From Pandoraea sp. PE-S2T-3 (GTDB lineage: Bacteria; Pseudomonadota; Gammaproteobacteria; Burkholderiales; Burkholderiaceae): a stretch of DNA of 64,000 nt. Each line of letters starts with the position of its first letter. The first letter of the stretch is position 1. The translations under genes and the position numbers were made by a program. The DNA is taken from NCBI RefSeq assembly GCF_002179965.1, contig NZ_NGUQ01000007.1:186001-250000 (forward strand), given 5' to 3'. Shown in pieces: positions 7,484 to 16,398 of the stretch. Under the pieces are notes generated by a model. It was not told where the DNA came from. It was given only the letters and a program-made list of their open reading frames with translations, and searched no databases.

Positions 7484-8769
7484 GCGACGCTGCCCTCATC
7501 GTCTGCATCGTCGGCATCGTCTGCGCCCCAAGGCGCGACCTTCGGCAGCAGCAACATGCCGGGTACCGCCAGCACGGTGCAGATCAGGAAGAACGTCAGC
7601 CAGCCCACCCCATCCACGATGTACCCCGTGCCCGCGTTCGCGAACGTGCGCGGCACGGAGGCGAGACTGGTGAACAGGGCGAATTGCGTCGCGGTATAGC
7701 GCGGGTCCGTCGTGCGGGCGATGTACGCCGTAAATGCCGCCGTCCCCAGCCCCGCCGTGAACGCCTCGAACGCGATCACCGCGCCGAGTCCCGCCACGAC
7801 GGCACCGGCTTCTGCCAGCCACGCAAAGCCGAGCACCGACACCAGTTGCAGCACGCCGAACACCCACAGCCCGCGATTGATGCCCAGCTTGATCAGCCAG
7901 ATACCACCGATGATCCCGCCTGCCACACTCGCCCACAGGCTCGTGGCCTTCGCGACCACGCCAATCTGCGTCTTGGTGAAACCCAAATCCAGATAGAACG
8001 ACGTCGCCAGCGACGTCGCCATCGAATCGCCCAGCTTGTACAGAAAGATGAACGCGAGCACCAGCAGCGCTTTCGTCCAGCCACCGCGCGTCACGAACTC
8101 ATGGAACGGCTCGACCACGGCTTCGCGCAACGTCTTGGGCGGCGTGCCGCGAATCGCCGGCTCCTTGACGACCAGCGTCATCACCAGCCCCGGCAGCATG
8201 AACGCCGCCGTCACGAAGAACACCTGCGACCACGGCAGATGATCGGCCATGATCAGCGCGAGCGACCCGGGCACCAGCCCGGCTACCTTGTACGCGTTCA
8301 CGTGCATCGCCGTGCCCAGCCCCTGCTCCCGGTCAGAGAGCAACTCGCGGCGGTAGGCATCCAGACAGATGTCGAGACTCGCGCTGAAGAACGCGAGCGC
8401 CGCCGCGAGCGCGGCAATCGTCATCAGATCGCGTTGCGGCGAGTACGTCCCCATCAGCGCCACGGCCCCGGCCACCAGCAACTGCGTGACAAACATCCAG
8501 CCGCGCCGGCGCCCGGGCTTCCACCCGAACAGATTCGGCGCGAAGCGATCCATGAGCGGCGCCCACAGAAACTTCCATGTATAGGGGAATTGAATCAGCG
8601 CAAACAGGCCGATCGCCTTGAGGTCCACCTGCTCGCTGCGCAGCCACGCCTGCACAAGATTGAGCAGGATGAACAACGGCAAGCCGGAGGTGAAGCCGAG
8701 AATCACGCAGATGATCATCCGCGTGGGGTGGAACACTCGCCCGTCGTCGGGCGGCATCGAATCGGTCAT
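7468..8769 (-). CDS. ampG: AmpG-family MFS permease (muropeptide transporter)
   Basis: 433 residues with about 12 membrane spans. AmpG features include GFTSGLPLFILLNLVQAWLR at residues 20-40, PYTWKFLWAPLMDRF and GRRRGWMFVTQLL. AmpG imports GlcNAc-anhydroMurNAc peptides released during wall turnover and, in species with ampR-ampC, sets beta-lactamase induction. The open frame extends 39 codons further upstream with non-family sequence; ATG 8769 is preferred. It follows metX-metW on the same strand, an order I recall from other Burkholderiales. The C-terminus is a short Asp-rich tail (DDADDADDEG). Confidence 0.85.
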   Translation of the reverse strand: MTDSMPPDDGRVFHPTRMIICVILGFTSGLPLFILLNLVQAWLRSEQVDLKAIGLFALIQFPYTWKFLWAPLMDRFAPNLFGWKPGRRRGWMFVTQLLVAGAVALMGTYSPQRDLMTIAALAAALAFFSASLDICLDAYRRELLSDREQGLGTAMHVNAYKVAGLVPGSLALIMADHLPWSQVFFVTAAFMLPGLVMTLVVKEPAIRGTPPKTLREAVVEPFHEFVTRGGWTKALLVLAFIFLYKLGDSMATSLATSFYLDLGFTKTQIGVVAKATSLWASVAGGIIGGIWLIKLGINRGLWVFGVLQLVSVLGFAWLAEAGAVVAGLGAVIAFEAFTAGLGTAAFTAYIARTTDPRYTATQFALFTSLASVPRTFANAGTGYIVDGVGWLTFFLICTVLAVPGMLLLPKVAPWGADDADDADDEGSVAQTPR

Positions 8770-8894
8770 GGACAGGACAATTGGGGCCGGCTGCGCGCGA
8801 CGAACGGCCTCCGCCCCTCGCTCCCGTGCGTCGATCGTTGTCGACGTCGAATCAGGAGCGCCCGGCGCGCCGCCCCGCCGCCGCAACCGTCGGT

Positions 8895-9569
8895 TCAGGA
8901 ACGCTTGACGCGATAGACCGCAAGACTACCACGCCAGTTCGCGCCCACCGACACGAGACGCCCGTTATGCAGCACCGCGCGATCCAGAATTTCCACACCG
9001 ACCTCGGGGGCCAGCGCCTCGAAATCCTTGATCGTGAGCACCCGCACGTTCGGCGTGTTGTGCCACTGGAACGGCAGACTCTTCGAGACCGGCATCCGGC
9101 CCTGCAACACCGAGAGCCGATGCGGCCAGTAGCCGAAATTCGGGAACGACACGATGGCTTCGCGGCCGACCCGCACCGTCTCGCGCAGAATGTCTGCCGT
9201 GCGGTGAATGGTTTGCAGCGTCTGCGACAGGATGACCGTGTCGAAGCTGTTGTCTTCGAACAGCGCGAGCCCGCCTTCCATGTTCTGCTGAATGACGTTG
9301 ATGCCGCGCTTGGACGAGGCCAGCACGCCCGCGTCGTCGATCTCGATGCCGTAGCCGCTCACATCGAGTTCATCGACCAGCAGACGCAGCAGCGAGCCGT
9401 CGCTGCATCCGAGATCGAGCACCTGCGAGCCCGGCTCGATCCAGCGTGCGATCACGCGGAAGTCGGCGCGGTCGGCGAGCGATGCCGTAATCTGATTGCC
9501 CGATGCCGCGAGACGCGCGGCTTGCGCACTGGTCGTGGGCGTCTTGGACGGTTCCGTGGACTGGCTCAT
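8895..9569 (-). CDS. metW: MetW, SAM-methyltransferase-like methionine biosynthesis protein
   Basis: 224 residues. SAM-binding motif [15 protein letters not shown] is at about residue 50, with the conserved [11 protein letters not shown] segment of MetW. MetW is translated with MetX and is needed for activity of many proteobacterial MetX enzymes. Its ATG overlaps the metX stop codon (ATGA), which indicates translational coupling. About 20 N-terminal residues are Thr/Pro/Ala-rich and likely disordered. Confidence 0.93.
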   Translation of the reverse strand: MSQSTEPSKTPTTSAQAARLAASGNQITASLADRADFRVIARWIEPGSQVLDLGCSDGSLLRLLVDELDVSGYGIEIDDAGVLASSKRGINVIQQNMEGGLALFEDNSFDTVILSQTLQTIHRTADILRETVRVGREAIVSFPNFGYWPHRLSVLQGRMPVSKSLPFQWHNTPNVRVLTIKDFEALAPEVGVEILDRAVLHNGRLVSVGANWRGSLAVYRVKRS

Positions 9570-10756
9570 ACCCCCACCTCCTCGGCGATACGTTCGTAAT
9601 AAGCGCGCACCAGATTGTGATAGCGCGGATCGGTCAGCAGGAATGCGTCGTGGCCGTGCGGCGCGTCGATTTCGGCGTAGCTCACGGTGCGGCGCGTATC
9701 GAGCAGCGCCTTGACGATTTCACGCGAGCGGGTCGGCGCGAAGCGCCAGTCGGTCGCAAACGACACGATCAGATACTTGGCCGTGGTGTGGGCGAGCGCA
9801 CGCGAGAGGTCGCCGCCGACCGTGCGTGCCGGGTCGAAATAATCGAGCGCACGCGTGATCAACAGATAGGTGTTGGCGTCGAAGTACTCGGCGAACTTGT
9901 CGCCCTGATAGCGCAGGTACGACTCCACCTCGAACTCCACATCGAAGCTGAAGCGATAGCTGTCGTCCTGTGCCGCAGCGCCGCCTTCGCCCCCCTTCAC
10001 GCCATCGACCAGCACCTCGGCGCGACGCAGCGCACGGCCGAACTTGGTCGCCATGTCTTCGTCGGACAAATAGGTGATGTGGCCGATCATGCGCGCCACG
10101 CGCAGGCCCCGGCGCGGCACGACACCGTGCGCGTAGTAGTCACCGCCGTGGAAATCAGGGTCGGAGAGAATGGCCGAGCGGGCCACTTCGTTGAAAGCGA
10201 TGTTCTGCGCCGAGAGCTTCGGGGTGGACGCAATCACCAGACAGTGCCCGACGCGATCGGGATACATGATGCTCCACGCCAGCGCCTGCATGCCGCCGAG
10301 GCTGCCGCCCATCACGGCTGCGAATTTCCGGATGCCGAACACGTCGGCCACACGCGCCTGCGCGTTGACCCAGTCTTCGACCGTCACTACAGGGAAGCGG
10401 GCGCCGTAGGGCGTGCCCGTGGCTTCATCGAGACTCATCGGCCCGGTCGAGCCGAAGCACGAGCCGAGGTTGTTCACCCCGATGACGAAGAAGCGATTGG
10501 TGTCGAGCGGCTTGCCGGGCCCGACCATGTTGTCCCACCAGCCGATGTCCTTGGGGTTATCGGCGGCGATGCCCGCGACGTGATGCGACGCGTTGAGCGC
10601 GTGGCACACCAGCACGGCGTTGCTGCGATCGGCATTCAACTCGCCGTAGGTCTCGACCATCAGGTCGTAGCCCGCGAGGGTGCTGCCGTTTTGCAGTGCC
10701 AGCGGCTGCGCAAAATGCATCCGCTGTGGCGTGACGATTCCGATTGACGATTCCAT
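9566..10756 (-). CDS. metX: Homoserine O-acyltransferase (MetX)
   Basis: 396 residues of alpha/beta-hydrolase fold. The nucleophile elbow [12 protein letters not shown] (Ser), the [14 protein letters not shown] motif and the final GHDAFL (His) complete the catalytic triad. The enzyme acylates homoserine to start methionine synthesis. Some proteobacterial members use succinyl-CoA instead of acetyl-CoA, and sequence inspection alone cannot decide. ATG 10756 is chosen because GGACAGGAAAT precedes it; an in-frame start six codons upstream is weaker. The leader holds a SAM-II-like riboswitch. Confidence 0.93.
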   Translation of the reverse strand: MESSIGIVTPQRMHFAQPLALQNGSTLAGYDLMVETYGELNADRSNAVLVCHALNASHHVAGIAADNPKDIGWWDNMVGPGKPLDTNRFFVIGVNNLGSCFGSTGPMSLDEATGTPYGARFPVVTVEDWVNAQARVADVFGIRKFAAVMGGSLGGMQALAWSIMYPDRVGHCLVIASTPKLSAQNIAFNEVARSAILSDPDFHGGDYYAHGVVPRRGLRVARMIGHITYLSDEDMATKFGRALRRAEVLVDGVKGGEGGAAAQDDSYRFSFDVEFEVESYLRYQGDKFAEYFDANTYLLITRALDYFDPARTVGGDLSRALAHTTAKYLIVSFATDWRFAPTRSREIVKALLDTRRTVSYAEIDAPHGHDAFLLTDPRYHNLVRAYYERIAEEVGV

Positions 10757-10828
10757 ATTTCCTGTCCGAAACATGCCGGTCGCGCTGTCCGTAACAACGG
10801 CAGCGTTTCTTAGGCGTTCTTTGCGGGG

Positions 10829-10961
10829 AAAAAGGTCGACGAAAAACGGGCGGGGTGCGCGAACGACCTCTTTAGCCGCATTTGTATTGAGTGCCGTCGA
10901 CGGAGCATCCCCCTGTCAAAGCCACTCGCGCGCCCGCAATCGAGTCACCAAATCGGCGCGC
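10829..10961 (-). promoter_or_regulatory. SAM-II-like riboswitch in the metX leader, with a possible terminator
   Basis: On the minus strand, stem P1 GCGCGCC (10961-10955) pairs with GGCGCGC (10934-10928). It encloses a 20-nt loop that opens with GATTTGG and ends ATTGCG. Downstream, AAATGCGGCTAAAGAGG (10883-10867) matches the SAM-II 3' block (AAAUGUAGCUAAAAAGGG type), and TTGCG/TGCGG can form the pseudoknot. An extra hairpin (GAGTG 10927-10923 / CACTC 10893-10889) is inserted, as in long-loop SAM-II variants. AAAGAGGTCG (10873-10864) can instead pair with CGACCTTTTT (10838-10829), giving a candidate terminator that competes with the pseudoknot. Confidence 0.72.
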
Positions 10962-11014
10962 CAGTCATCGTAACAATACCGTCTGCATGGCAGCGGCTCA
11001 TCACGAGTTGCAAA

Positions 11015-11020
11015 AGTATA
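11015..11020 (-). promoter_or_regulatory. Candidate -10 element for metX
   Basis: TATACT on the minus strand, about 45 nt before the first SAM-II nucleotide. A start here would place the complete aptamer in the transcript. No good -35 is visible. The rest of 10962-11131 holds nothing else that I recognise. Confidence 0.35.
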
Positions 11021-11131
11021 ACGTAATCTGCGTAATCGACGCTGAGCACCGCCGGACACGCCCGACACATACATGCCCCATACATGAGGACGAACGTCAG
11101 GGAGCGGCAGCGCTCACATGGGCAAACGCAT

Positions 11132-11153
11132 GGGCGAACGGTGTCGTTCGCCC
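11132..11153 (-). terminator. Hairpin after slmA
   Basis: Perfect 9-bp stem GGGCGAACG / CGTTCGCCC with a GTGT loop, 11 bp past the slmA stop codon. There is no T-run, so it may be a weak or Rho-assisted terminator. Confidence 0.45.
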
Positions 11154-11164
11154 ACGGATACCGC

Positions 11165-11821
11165 TTAGCGCAGCAGCGCCGTCACTTGCGGGTCGGCGCC
11201 TTCGGTCGGCGTGCGCTTGAAGCCGCTCTTGGCGAAACGGTGCCAGCGGCCCAGCACGTAAGACACCAGCAGGTTGGCTCGCGAGTTCGCATCGAACGTT
11301 TCCGGCAGCGTGCCCTGTGCGGACGCCAGACGCAGCACCTGGCGCAGCGACGCCTCGATGCGGTCGAGCAGTTGGTTCATGCGCTCTTGCAGACGCTCAT
11401 GCTCGCCCACCAGCGCTTCGCCCGTGAGCACGCGGGTCATGCCCGGGTTCTTCTCGGCGAAACCGAGCAGCATCAGCACGATGGCGCGCGCTTGCGTCAC
11501 GCCGTCCTGATCCTGTGCGGAGATCTGATTGATCAGACCAAAAATGGTCTGTTCGATGAACTCGATGAGCCCTTCGAACATCTGCGCCTTGCTCGCGAAG
11601 TGGCGATAGAGCGCCGCTTCCGAGACATCCAGGCGCGCGGCGAGCGCGGCCGTGGTGATCTTCTCGCCCTTGGGCGTCTCGAGCATGGCCGCGAGGGTTT
11701 GCAGAACCTGCACACGGCGCTCGCCCGGTTTGGGGCGAGTGGTCTTCACCGGCGCGGGGGCGGCCTCCAGCGCATCGGCGGTGCCGTAACCGGCCCCGCT
11801 CGAAGAGTTTTCCTGCTGCAT
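11165..11821 (-). CDS. slmA: Nucleoid occlusion factor SlmA (TetR family)
   Basis: 218 residues. A TetR helix-turn-helix lies at about residues 35-80 (QVLQTLAAMLE...ITTAALAARLDVSEAALYRHFASKAQMFEGLIEFIE), matching SlmA closely. The dimerisation domain with HERLQERMNQLLDRIEASLRQVLR follows. SlmA binds chromosomal sites and blocks FtsZ ring assembly over the nucleoid. ATG 11821 is used; the upstream open frame encodes unrelated sequence overlapping the preceding gene. It starts 11 bp after the HAD gene and is almost certainly cotranscribed with it. The first 25 residues are a Ser/Ala/Pro-rich linker. Confidence 0.92.
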   Translation of the reverse strand: MQQENSSSGAGYGTADALEAAPAPVKTTRPKPGERRVQVLQTLAAMLETPKGEKITTAALAARLDVSEAALYRHFASKAQMFEGLIEFIEQTIFGLINQISAQDQDGVTQARAIVLMLLGFAEKNPGMTRVLTGEALVGEHERLQERMNQLLDRIEASLRQVLRLASAQGTLPETFDANSRANLLVSYVLGRWHRFAKSGFKRTPTEGADPQVTALLR

Positions 11822-11831
11822 CGTCTGGTCG

Positions 11832-12650
11832 TTATCGGTAGGGATTTGATTGTCGGGCGGCCCGGGCGATGCGTCTCGCGCCGGCCCCGGTCGCAAGGCG
11901 CGCCCGTAACTCGCGCAGAGATTGTACTTTGATATCCACATAGTGTGGGCGCCCACTGCGCGGCATCACGTCGCCGTGGCTGTTTCTCGTCGGCAGATGC
12001 CCCGTAATCCATACGGTGCCGATGCCGAAATGCCGCAGGTGCTTCAGATGCGAGCGCGTATCTTCGACCAGCCACGTCCGGTGCGGCGCGAGGTCCTCCT
12101 TCGCCAACAACCGGCGCAGCATGATCGCGTCCGGCTTGGCTCGCCATGCATGCCGGTCGGCCATGTCTTCGATGCTGACGCAGCGCTCGAAATGCCGGCG
12201 AATGCCCAACGCATCGACAATCGCCATCGCGTAAGCCGCGGGGGCATTGGTCAGCAGAATCTTGCGCCCGGGCAACCCCGCGAGCAGCCGGCCGAGCCCT
12301 CGTTCGGCGCGCAACACCTCGGCCAGCGGCGGCAGCTCGTGCACCCGCGCCAGAAAGTCATGTGGATCGATGGCGTGATGCTTGATGAGTCCAAGCAGCA
12401 CCGCGCCGTATCGTTGCGTATAGGAAAACCGCAGACGGTTCGCCTCGTCGTGCGGCAAGCCCAGCTTTTCGACGATATACGCCGTCATCGCGCGGTTAAT
12501 ACGCGGAAAGATCGCGTGCGATGCGCGATGCAGGGTGTTGTCGAGATCGAACAGCCAGACCGGGCCGCGTCCGCCATGTTCGCTGCGGGCGCGGTTCGCC
12601 CGGCGGCGTCGGCTCAGTACGTGAGAAGGAGACACTGGAGACACCGGCAT
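11832..12650 (-). CDS. HAD-family pyrimidine 5'-nucleotidase
   Basis: 272 residues. HAD motif I is FDLDNTL (Asp35, Asp37), motif II LLTNAP, motif III the Lys in WRAKPDA, and motif IV VEDTRSHL. The SDT1/YjjG-like pattern HxxxAIFPRIN and RFSYTQRYGAVLLGL supports nucleotide phosphatase activity. Physiological substrate is not known. The N-terminal 30 residues are basic and variable; ATG 12650 has no clear ribosome site, and GTG codons at 12644 and 12635 are possible starts. I recall argB, this gene and slmA as neighbours in other Burkholderiaceae; here argB is 27.8 kb away. Confidence 0.85.
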   Translation of the reverse strand: MPVSPVSPSHVLSRRRRANRARSEHGGRGPVWLFDLDNTLHRASHAIFPRINRAMTAYIVEKLGLPHDEANRLRFSYTQRYGAVLLGLIKHHAIDPHDFLARVHELPPLAEVLRAERGLGRLLAGLPGRKILLTNAPAAYAMAIVDALGIRRHFERCVSIEDMADRHAWRAKPDAIMLRRLLAKEDLAPHRTWLVEDTRSHLKHLRHFGIGTVWITGHLPTRNSHGDVMPRSGRPHYVDIKVQSLRELRARLATGAGARRIARAARQSNPYR

Positions 12651-12851
12651 TGGGGCGCGCAGTGCCCGGCGGGCACCGCAGCGAAACCACGGAAAGGCAC
12701 GATGCTATCGCGCAAGGCCCGCTTTGACAAATCGACTCAGCCAGCCTTACGAGGACGGTAGCGGGAACGGCACCGGGAACGGAAGCAGGGTCAGAAGCCG
12801 GAACCCTTGTGCAGCGCACGTCGCGACCATCGCGACCGTCGCTCACGTCGC

Positions 12852-14252
12852 TTATGCCTTGGCGCTGGCCTTCGCTCTCACCCGCAGCAGACTCACCGCA
12901 CCACCCACCGCCGCCAGCACCGTCGCTGCCACCATCGCCGCGTGCGCCCCGGCATCGCCATAGACATCGAAAAGCAACGCGACGAGCGCGGCCCCCAGCG
13001 TCATGCCAACCGTGCGGGCAATCGTCATCAGCCCGCTGGCCGCGCCGCTGCGCTCACGCGGCGCGCCCATCATGATGATGCGATTGTTGGGCGTCTGGAA
13101 GAACCCGAAACCGATACCGCACACTGCCATGCGTGCGGCGATGCCCCAGTTCGAAGCGTCCGCCGGCAACCACGCGAGCGACGCCAGCCCCACGGCAAAC
13201 ACCGCCAGCCCCAGCGCGCTCATGCGAGCGCTGTCGAAGCGGTCAGACCAGCGGCCCGCGAGCGGTGCGACAAACACGATCACCAGCGGCCAAGGCGTAA
13301 TCAGCAACCCCGTCACCGCCTCACCGCGCGCGAACGCATGCTGCAACAAAAACGGCATGCCGACGTACGCGAGCGTCTGCGCCATATAACAGGCGATCGA
13401 CGTGAGCGACGACAACGCGAGCACCGGCACGCGCATCAGATCCAGCGGCAGCAGCGGCGACGTCTGCGTGCGCTGATGACGCACGAGAATCACGGCGGCC
13501 ACCAGCCCGAGCACGATCTGCAACGCCGCCACGCCATGGTGCCCGGCCTCACCCACATGCCCTAACCCGATGATGATGAGTGCCAACGCCACGGCGTTGA
13601 GCAATGCCCCCGGCACGTCGAGCCGCCGCTCGGCCCCCGGTGTCGCAGGCAGAAAACGCGACGAGGCGACGAAAGCGGCCACACCGATCGGCAGGTTGAT
13701 GGCGAACAGCCAGCGCCAGTCGGCCAGCGACAAAATCACAGCCGCGACACTGGGGCCCGCCGCCGTCGAGAGCGCGACGGTCAAGGCCAGTAACGAGATC
13801 GCGCGGCCACCCATGTTCGGCGGAAACACCATCCGCAACAGCGCGGGCACGATGGTCGACATGCACGCACCGCACAAACCCTGCACGACCCGCGCCGCCA
13901 CCAGCCACGCGAGATTCGGTGCGAGCGCACAGCCGAGCGATGCCACAGTAAAACCAGCCACGCCGAACAAGAACACACGCCGGTAGCCGAGCTTCTCGCC
14001 CAATGCAGCGAGCGGCAGCACGGCCATGGCGAAAATCAGTTGATAGGCGTTGACGACCCACACCGTCGACGCCGGGTCGGCCACCAGATCGCGCGCGATG
14101 GTCGGCAGCGCAACGTTGGCAATGGACGCGTCGAGATTGCCCAGAAAGGTGCCGAGCAAGATGGAAGGCACGGCGATGCGCCGGGCGCGGGCGCTCAGTC
14201 CATCGGCCAGCGGCGCGGAAGGTGGCATGGGTTGGGTCACGCTTTGGGACAT
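12852..14252 (-). CDS. DHA2-type MFS drug/solute exporter
   Basis: 466 residues with about 12-14 membrane spans. FLGNLDASIANVALPTIARDL at residues 35-55 is the conserved first-helix motif of DHA2 exporters, and GEKLGYRRVFLFG is MFS motif A. Substrate unknown; such exporters often move quinolones, dyes or aromatic metabolites. ATG 14252 (MSQSVTQPMPP) was selected because the upstream 122 codons are Arg/Cys-rich noncoding-like sequence. It is the first gene of the accessory region after the nucleotidase, which lies 200 bp downstream on the same strand. Confidence 0.82.
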   Translation of the reverse strand: MSQSVTQPMPPSAPLADGLSARARRIAVPSILLGTFLGNLDASIANVALPTIARDLVADPASTVWVVNAYQLIFAMAVLPLAALGEKLGYRRVFLFGVAGFTVASLGCALAPNLAWLVAARVVQGLCGACMSTIVPALLRMVFPPNMGGRAISLLALTVALSTAAGPSVAAVILSLADWRWLFAINLPIGVAAFVASSRFLPATPGAERRLDVPGALLNAVALALIIIGLGHVGEAGHHGVAALQIVLGLVAAVILVRHQRTQTSPLLPLDLMRVPVLALSSLTSIACYMAQTLAYVGMPFLLQHAFARGEAVTGLLITPWPLVIVFVAPLAGRWSDRFDSARMSALGLAVFAVGLASLAWLPADASNWGIAARMAVCGIGFGFFQTPNNRIIMMGAPRERSGAASGLMTIARTVGMTLGAALVALLFDVYGDAGAHAAMVAATVLAAVGGAVSLLRVRAKASAKA

Positions 14253-14678
14253 GCGCAGGTTACCGGAAATGCAAAACGAGAGCGCGGCGGGGCACGGTCG
14301 CAAGGGCGCGATATCCGCGGCGCAAACCCCACCGTCGCCGACAGTGACGGGGGAAAAATGGACGGCCCGGGGAACGGTTGACTGAACCACCCGGGCCGGG
14401 CAGGAAGATCGCGCGCGAAGGTGCAGCTCGGGGAATGTACGGCTGCACACGGTACGGCCACGCGACGTCTGCCGGATCACTCTCTCGTGGTGCGCGGCAC
14501 CGCCACCACGTCGTATGCCGCAGCAGGAGGGAGTGACGCGGCGCCGCACGGCATGTGAATCGCCCCCCCGGACGAATTCACGCGCGCGGCGCCGCGTATC
14601 GGTATCGCCGTCCGGCAAACGCGAAGCAAAGTTCGCGTCAGCGGATCAGCGATGCAACGACGCAACGAGTCAGCGCGA
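14253..14678. other. Gene-free stretch between porin and MFS exporter
   Basis: No supported gene in 426 bp. It contains a 12-bp palindrome CGCGGCGCCGCG (14585-14596) nested inside the inverted repeat CCGGACG (14568-14574) / CGTCCGG (14609-14615), which could end the porin transcript. Nothing else stands out. Confidence 0.5.
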
Positions 14679-15758
14679 TCAGAACGTGTGCTGAATACCC
14701 AGCATCGTGCCGAACTGGTTTGCACCCGTGACCACCGAGCCACCGGCGGCGATCGCCACGACACCCTTCTGGCTGTTCGCTACCCAGCCGGCCATGCCGT
14801 ACAGCGACGTACGCTTGGACAGCGAGTACGTAGCGCGGCCGATCAGCATGGTCGCGTTGGCACGGCTCTTCAGTTGGTAACGGATTGCCTGTGCATCGAA
14901 CGCCCAGGTGATCGTCGGCAGATACGTGAAGCCGAGGAAGTAGATGTCCGAGCTGAGCGATGCGGCATCGGCGCTCACGTTGCGGTGAATCCAGCCACCG
15001 CCCACGCGGCCCGACGACCACTTGTAGTACGCATTGATCACGGCGTGCGAGTCGGTGTATTGCGAGCTCGTCAGCGGCGCTGCGGCGCCCGTGTTGCCGC
15101 GCATCTGGTCGTACGATGCCGAGATACCGAAGTTCTCGTAGTCGTAACCGATCAGGCCGGTGAATTGCTTACATGCCTGATAGTTGCCCGCCACGTTACC
15201 CGCGCAGTTCGTGGCCGACGGACCACCGGCGGCCGAACCATCGCGCCCGAAGCTGTACGTCGCGCCCAGCGTCACGCCGTAGAACTTGCCCATGTAACCC
15301 ACGGCGCTGTCGCTGCGCGCGTTGGCGATGTACGGGTCGATACTCGCGAGCGAGAAGATCGACGGTCCGATCACGTCGGCGTTGCCGGTCACGTAGAACG
15401 TCATGTTGTTCTGACGGCCGATGAGGAACGTACCCCACGCGCCCGACAACCCGACGTTGGCCTGACGGCCGAACAGACGCCCGCCGTAGTTCAGGCCGCC
15501 CGTGCCCGGCTGGAAACCGTTTTCCAACGTGAAGACGGCCTTGAGACCGCCACCCAGATCTTCCACACCCTTGAAGCCGAAGCGCGACGGCACCTTGCCG
15601 GTCAGCGTCGGTTCACCGACGAAGCTGCCACCACCCGCGGCATTGTTGTAATAGGCGATGCCGGTATCGATGATCCCGTACAACGTGACGTTGCTTTGTG
15701 CTTGTGCCAGGCCTGCACCCAGCATCAGGCCTGCGGCCAATGCGTATTTCAATTTCAC
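14679..15758 (-). CDS. OmpC-type outer-membrane porin
   Basis: 359 residues. A signal peptide (MKLKYALAAGLMLGAGLAQA) is followed by QSNVTLYGIIDTGIAYY, the standard start of the Gram-negative porin family in Burkholderiales. The sequence ends GTMLGIQHTF, with the C-terminal Phe recognised by the Bam complex. It forms a trimeric general or substrate-preferring channel. Its place beside the galB-galC-galD operon recalls the GalP porin of Pseudomonas putida gallate clusters, so a role in aromatic acid entry is plausible but inferred. Confidence 0.92.
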   Translation of the reverse strand: MKLKYALAAGLMLGAGLAQAQSNVTLYGIIDTGIAYYNNAAGGGSFVGEPTLTGKVPSRFGFKGVEDLGGGLKAVFTLENGFQPGTGGLNYGGRLFGRQANVGLSGAWGTFLIGRQNNMTFYVTGNADVIGPSIFSLASIDPYIANARSDSAVGYMGKFYGVTLGATYSFGRDGSAAGGPSATNCAGNVAGNYQACKQFTGLIGYDYENFGISASYDQMRGNTGAAAPLTSSQYTDSHAVINAYYKWSSGRVGGGWIHRNVSADAASLSSDIYFLGFTYLPTITWAFDAQAIRYQLKSRANATMLIGRATYSLSKRTSLYGMAGWVANSQKGVVAIAAGGSVVTGANQFGTMLGIQHTF

Positions 15759-15927
15759 TTCTGTCCCCTAATTTTATGAATGCACTACTACCCCACGCCA
15801 AACGTCGGACTGGTGGCAATGACGCCGGCCCGCCTTTTGACTTCTTTTGCCCTGCTACCTCCAGACTGCAAACTGCCAAATCGTGAATCGCGCGTTACGT
15901 GTTACGCGCAACGTGTTGCGTGACCCC

Positions 15928-16398
15928 TCACGCTTCACGCACGAAGGTGAAGCGCGCCTCGCGTCTCGCGATGCGCCAACCCTGTGCCGTCTTGACGAAC
16001 GTGTCTTCGAATTCGCCCATCACTTGCCGGCCCTGCGCGGGACGCCCGAACGGCCCCGCCACGTCTTGCGTCGACCCGCTCCACAGCAGCACGGTGCTGC
16101 TGCCGATGGCACCAGTGGCCGACGTCACATCGATCAGCACGTTGCCGACGAGGTGCCGCGTGAGCCGTTCGGCAGGACGGTCGGCATACGCCGCCGCGAT
16201 CGCTGCCTGCCCGACCAATGGGTCGCTGCCCGGACGCACCAGCACGCCTTTCTCCGTGAAGAGCGCGGCGAGTCCTTGCGGATCGCGCCGGTCGTTGCAC
16301 GCGGCAAAACGCATCACGAGGTCCTGACACGCCTGCTTGGCGAGCATGGCGTCGAGGGTGTTCTGGTCAATCGCGTGTGTCGTGTCTTGAGCGCTCAT
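15928..16398 (-). CDS. SnoaL/NTF2-like protein
   Basis: 156 residues. The pattern KQACQDLVMRFAACNDRRDPQGLAALFTEKGVL and HLVGNVLIDVTSATGAIGSSTVLLW fits the cone-shaped SnoaL-like fold used by small isomerases, cyclases and some ring-hydroxylating dioxygenase beta subunits. No catalytic assignment can be made. The ATG overlaps the stop of the alpha/beta hydrolase by 4 bp, so it is the last gene of the gal operon and probably acts on an aromatic breakdown product. Confidence 0.75.
   Translation of the reverse strand: MSAQDTTHAIDQNTLDAMLAKQACQDLVMRFAACNDRRDPQGLAALFTEKGVLVRPGSDPLVGQAAIAAAYADRPAERLTRHLVGNVLIDVTSATGAIGSSTVLLWSGSTQDVAGPFGRPAQGRQVMGEFEDTFVKTAQGWRIARREARFTFVREA

Noticed and set aside
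11009-11016. GAGTTGCAAAAG in the metX upstream region as a Zur site
   Set aside because: Only one half-site is present and the context is methionine synthesis.
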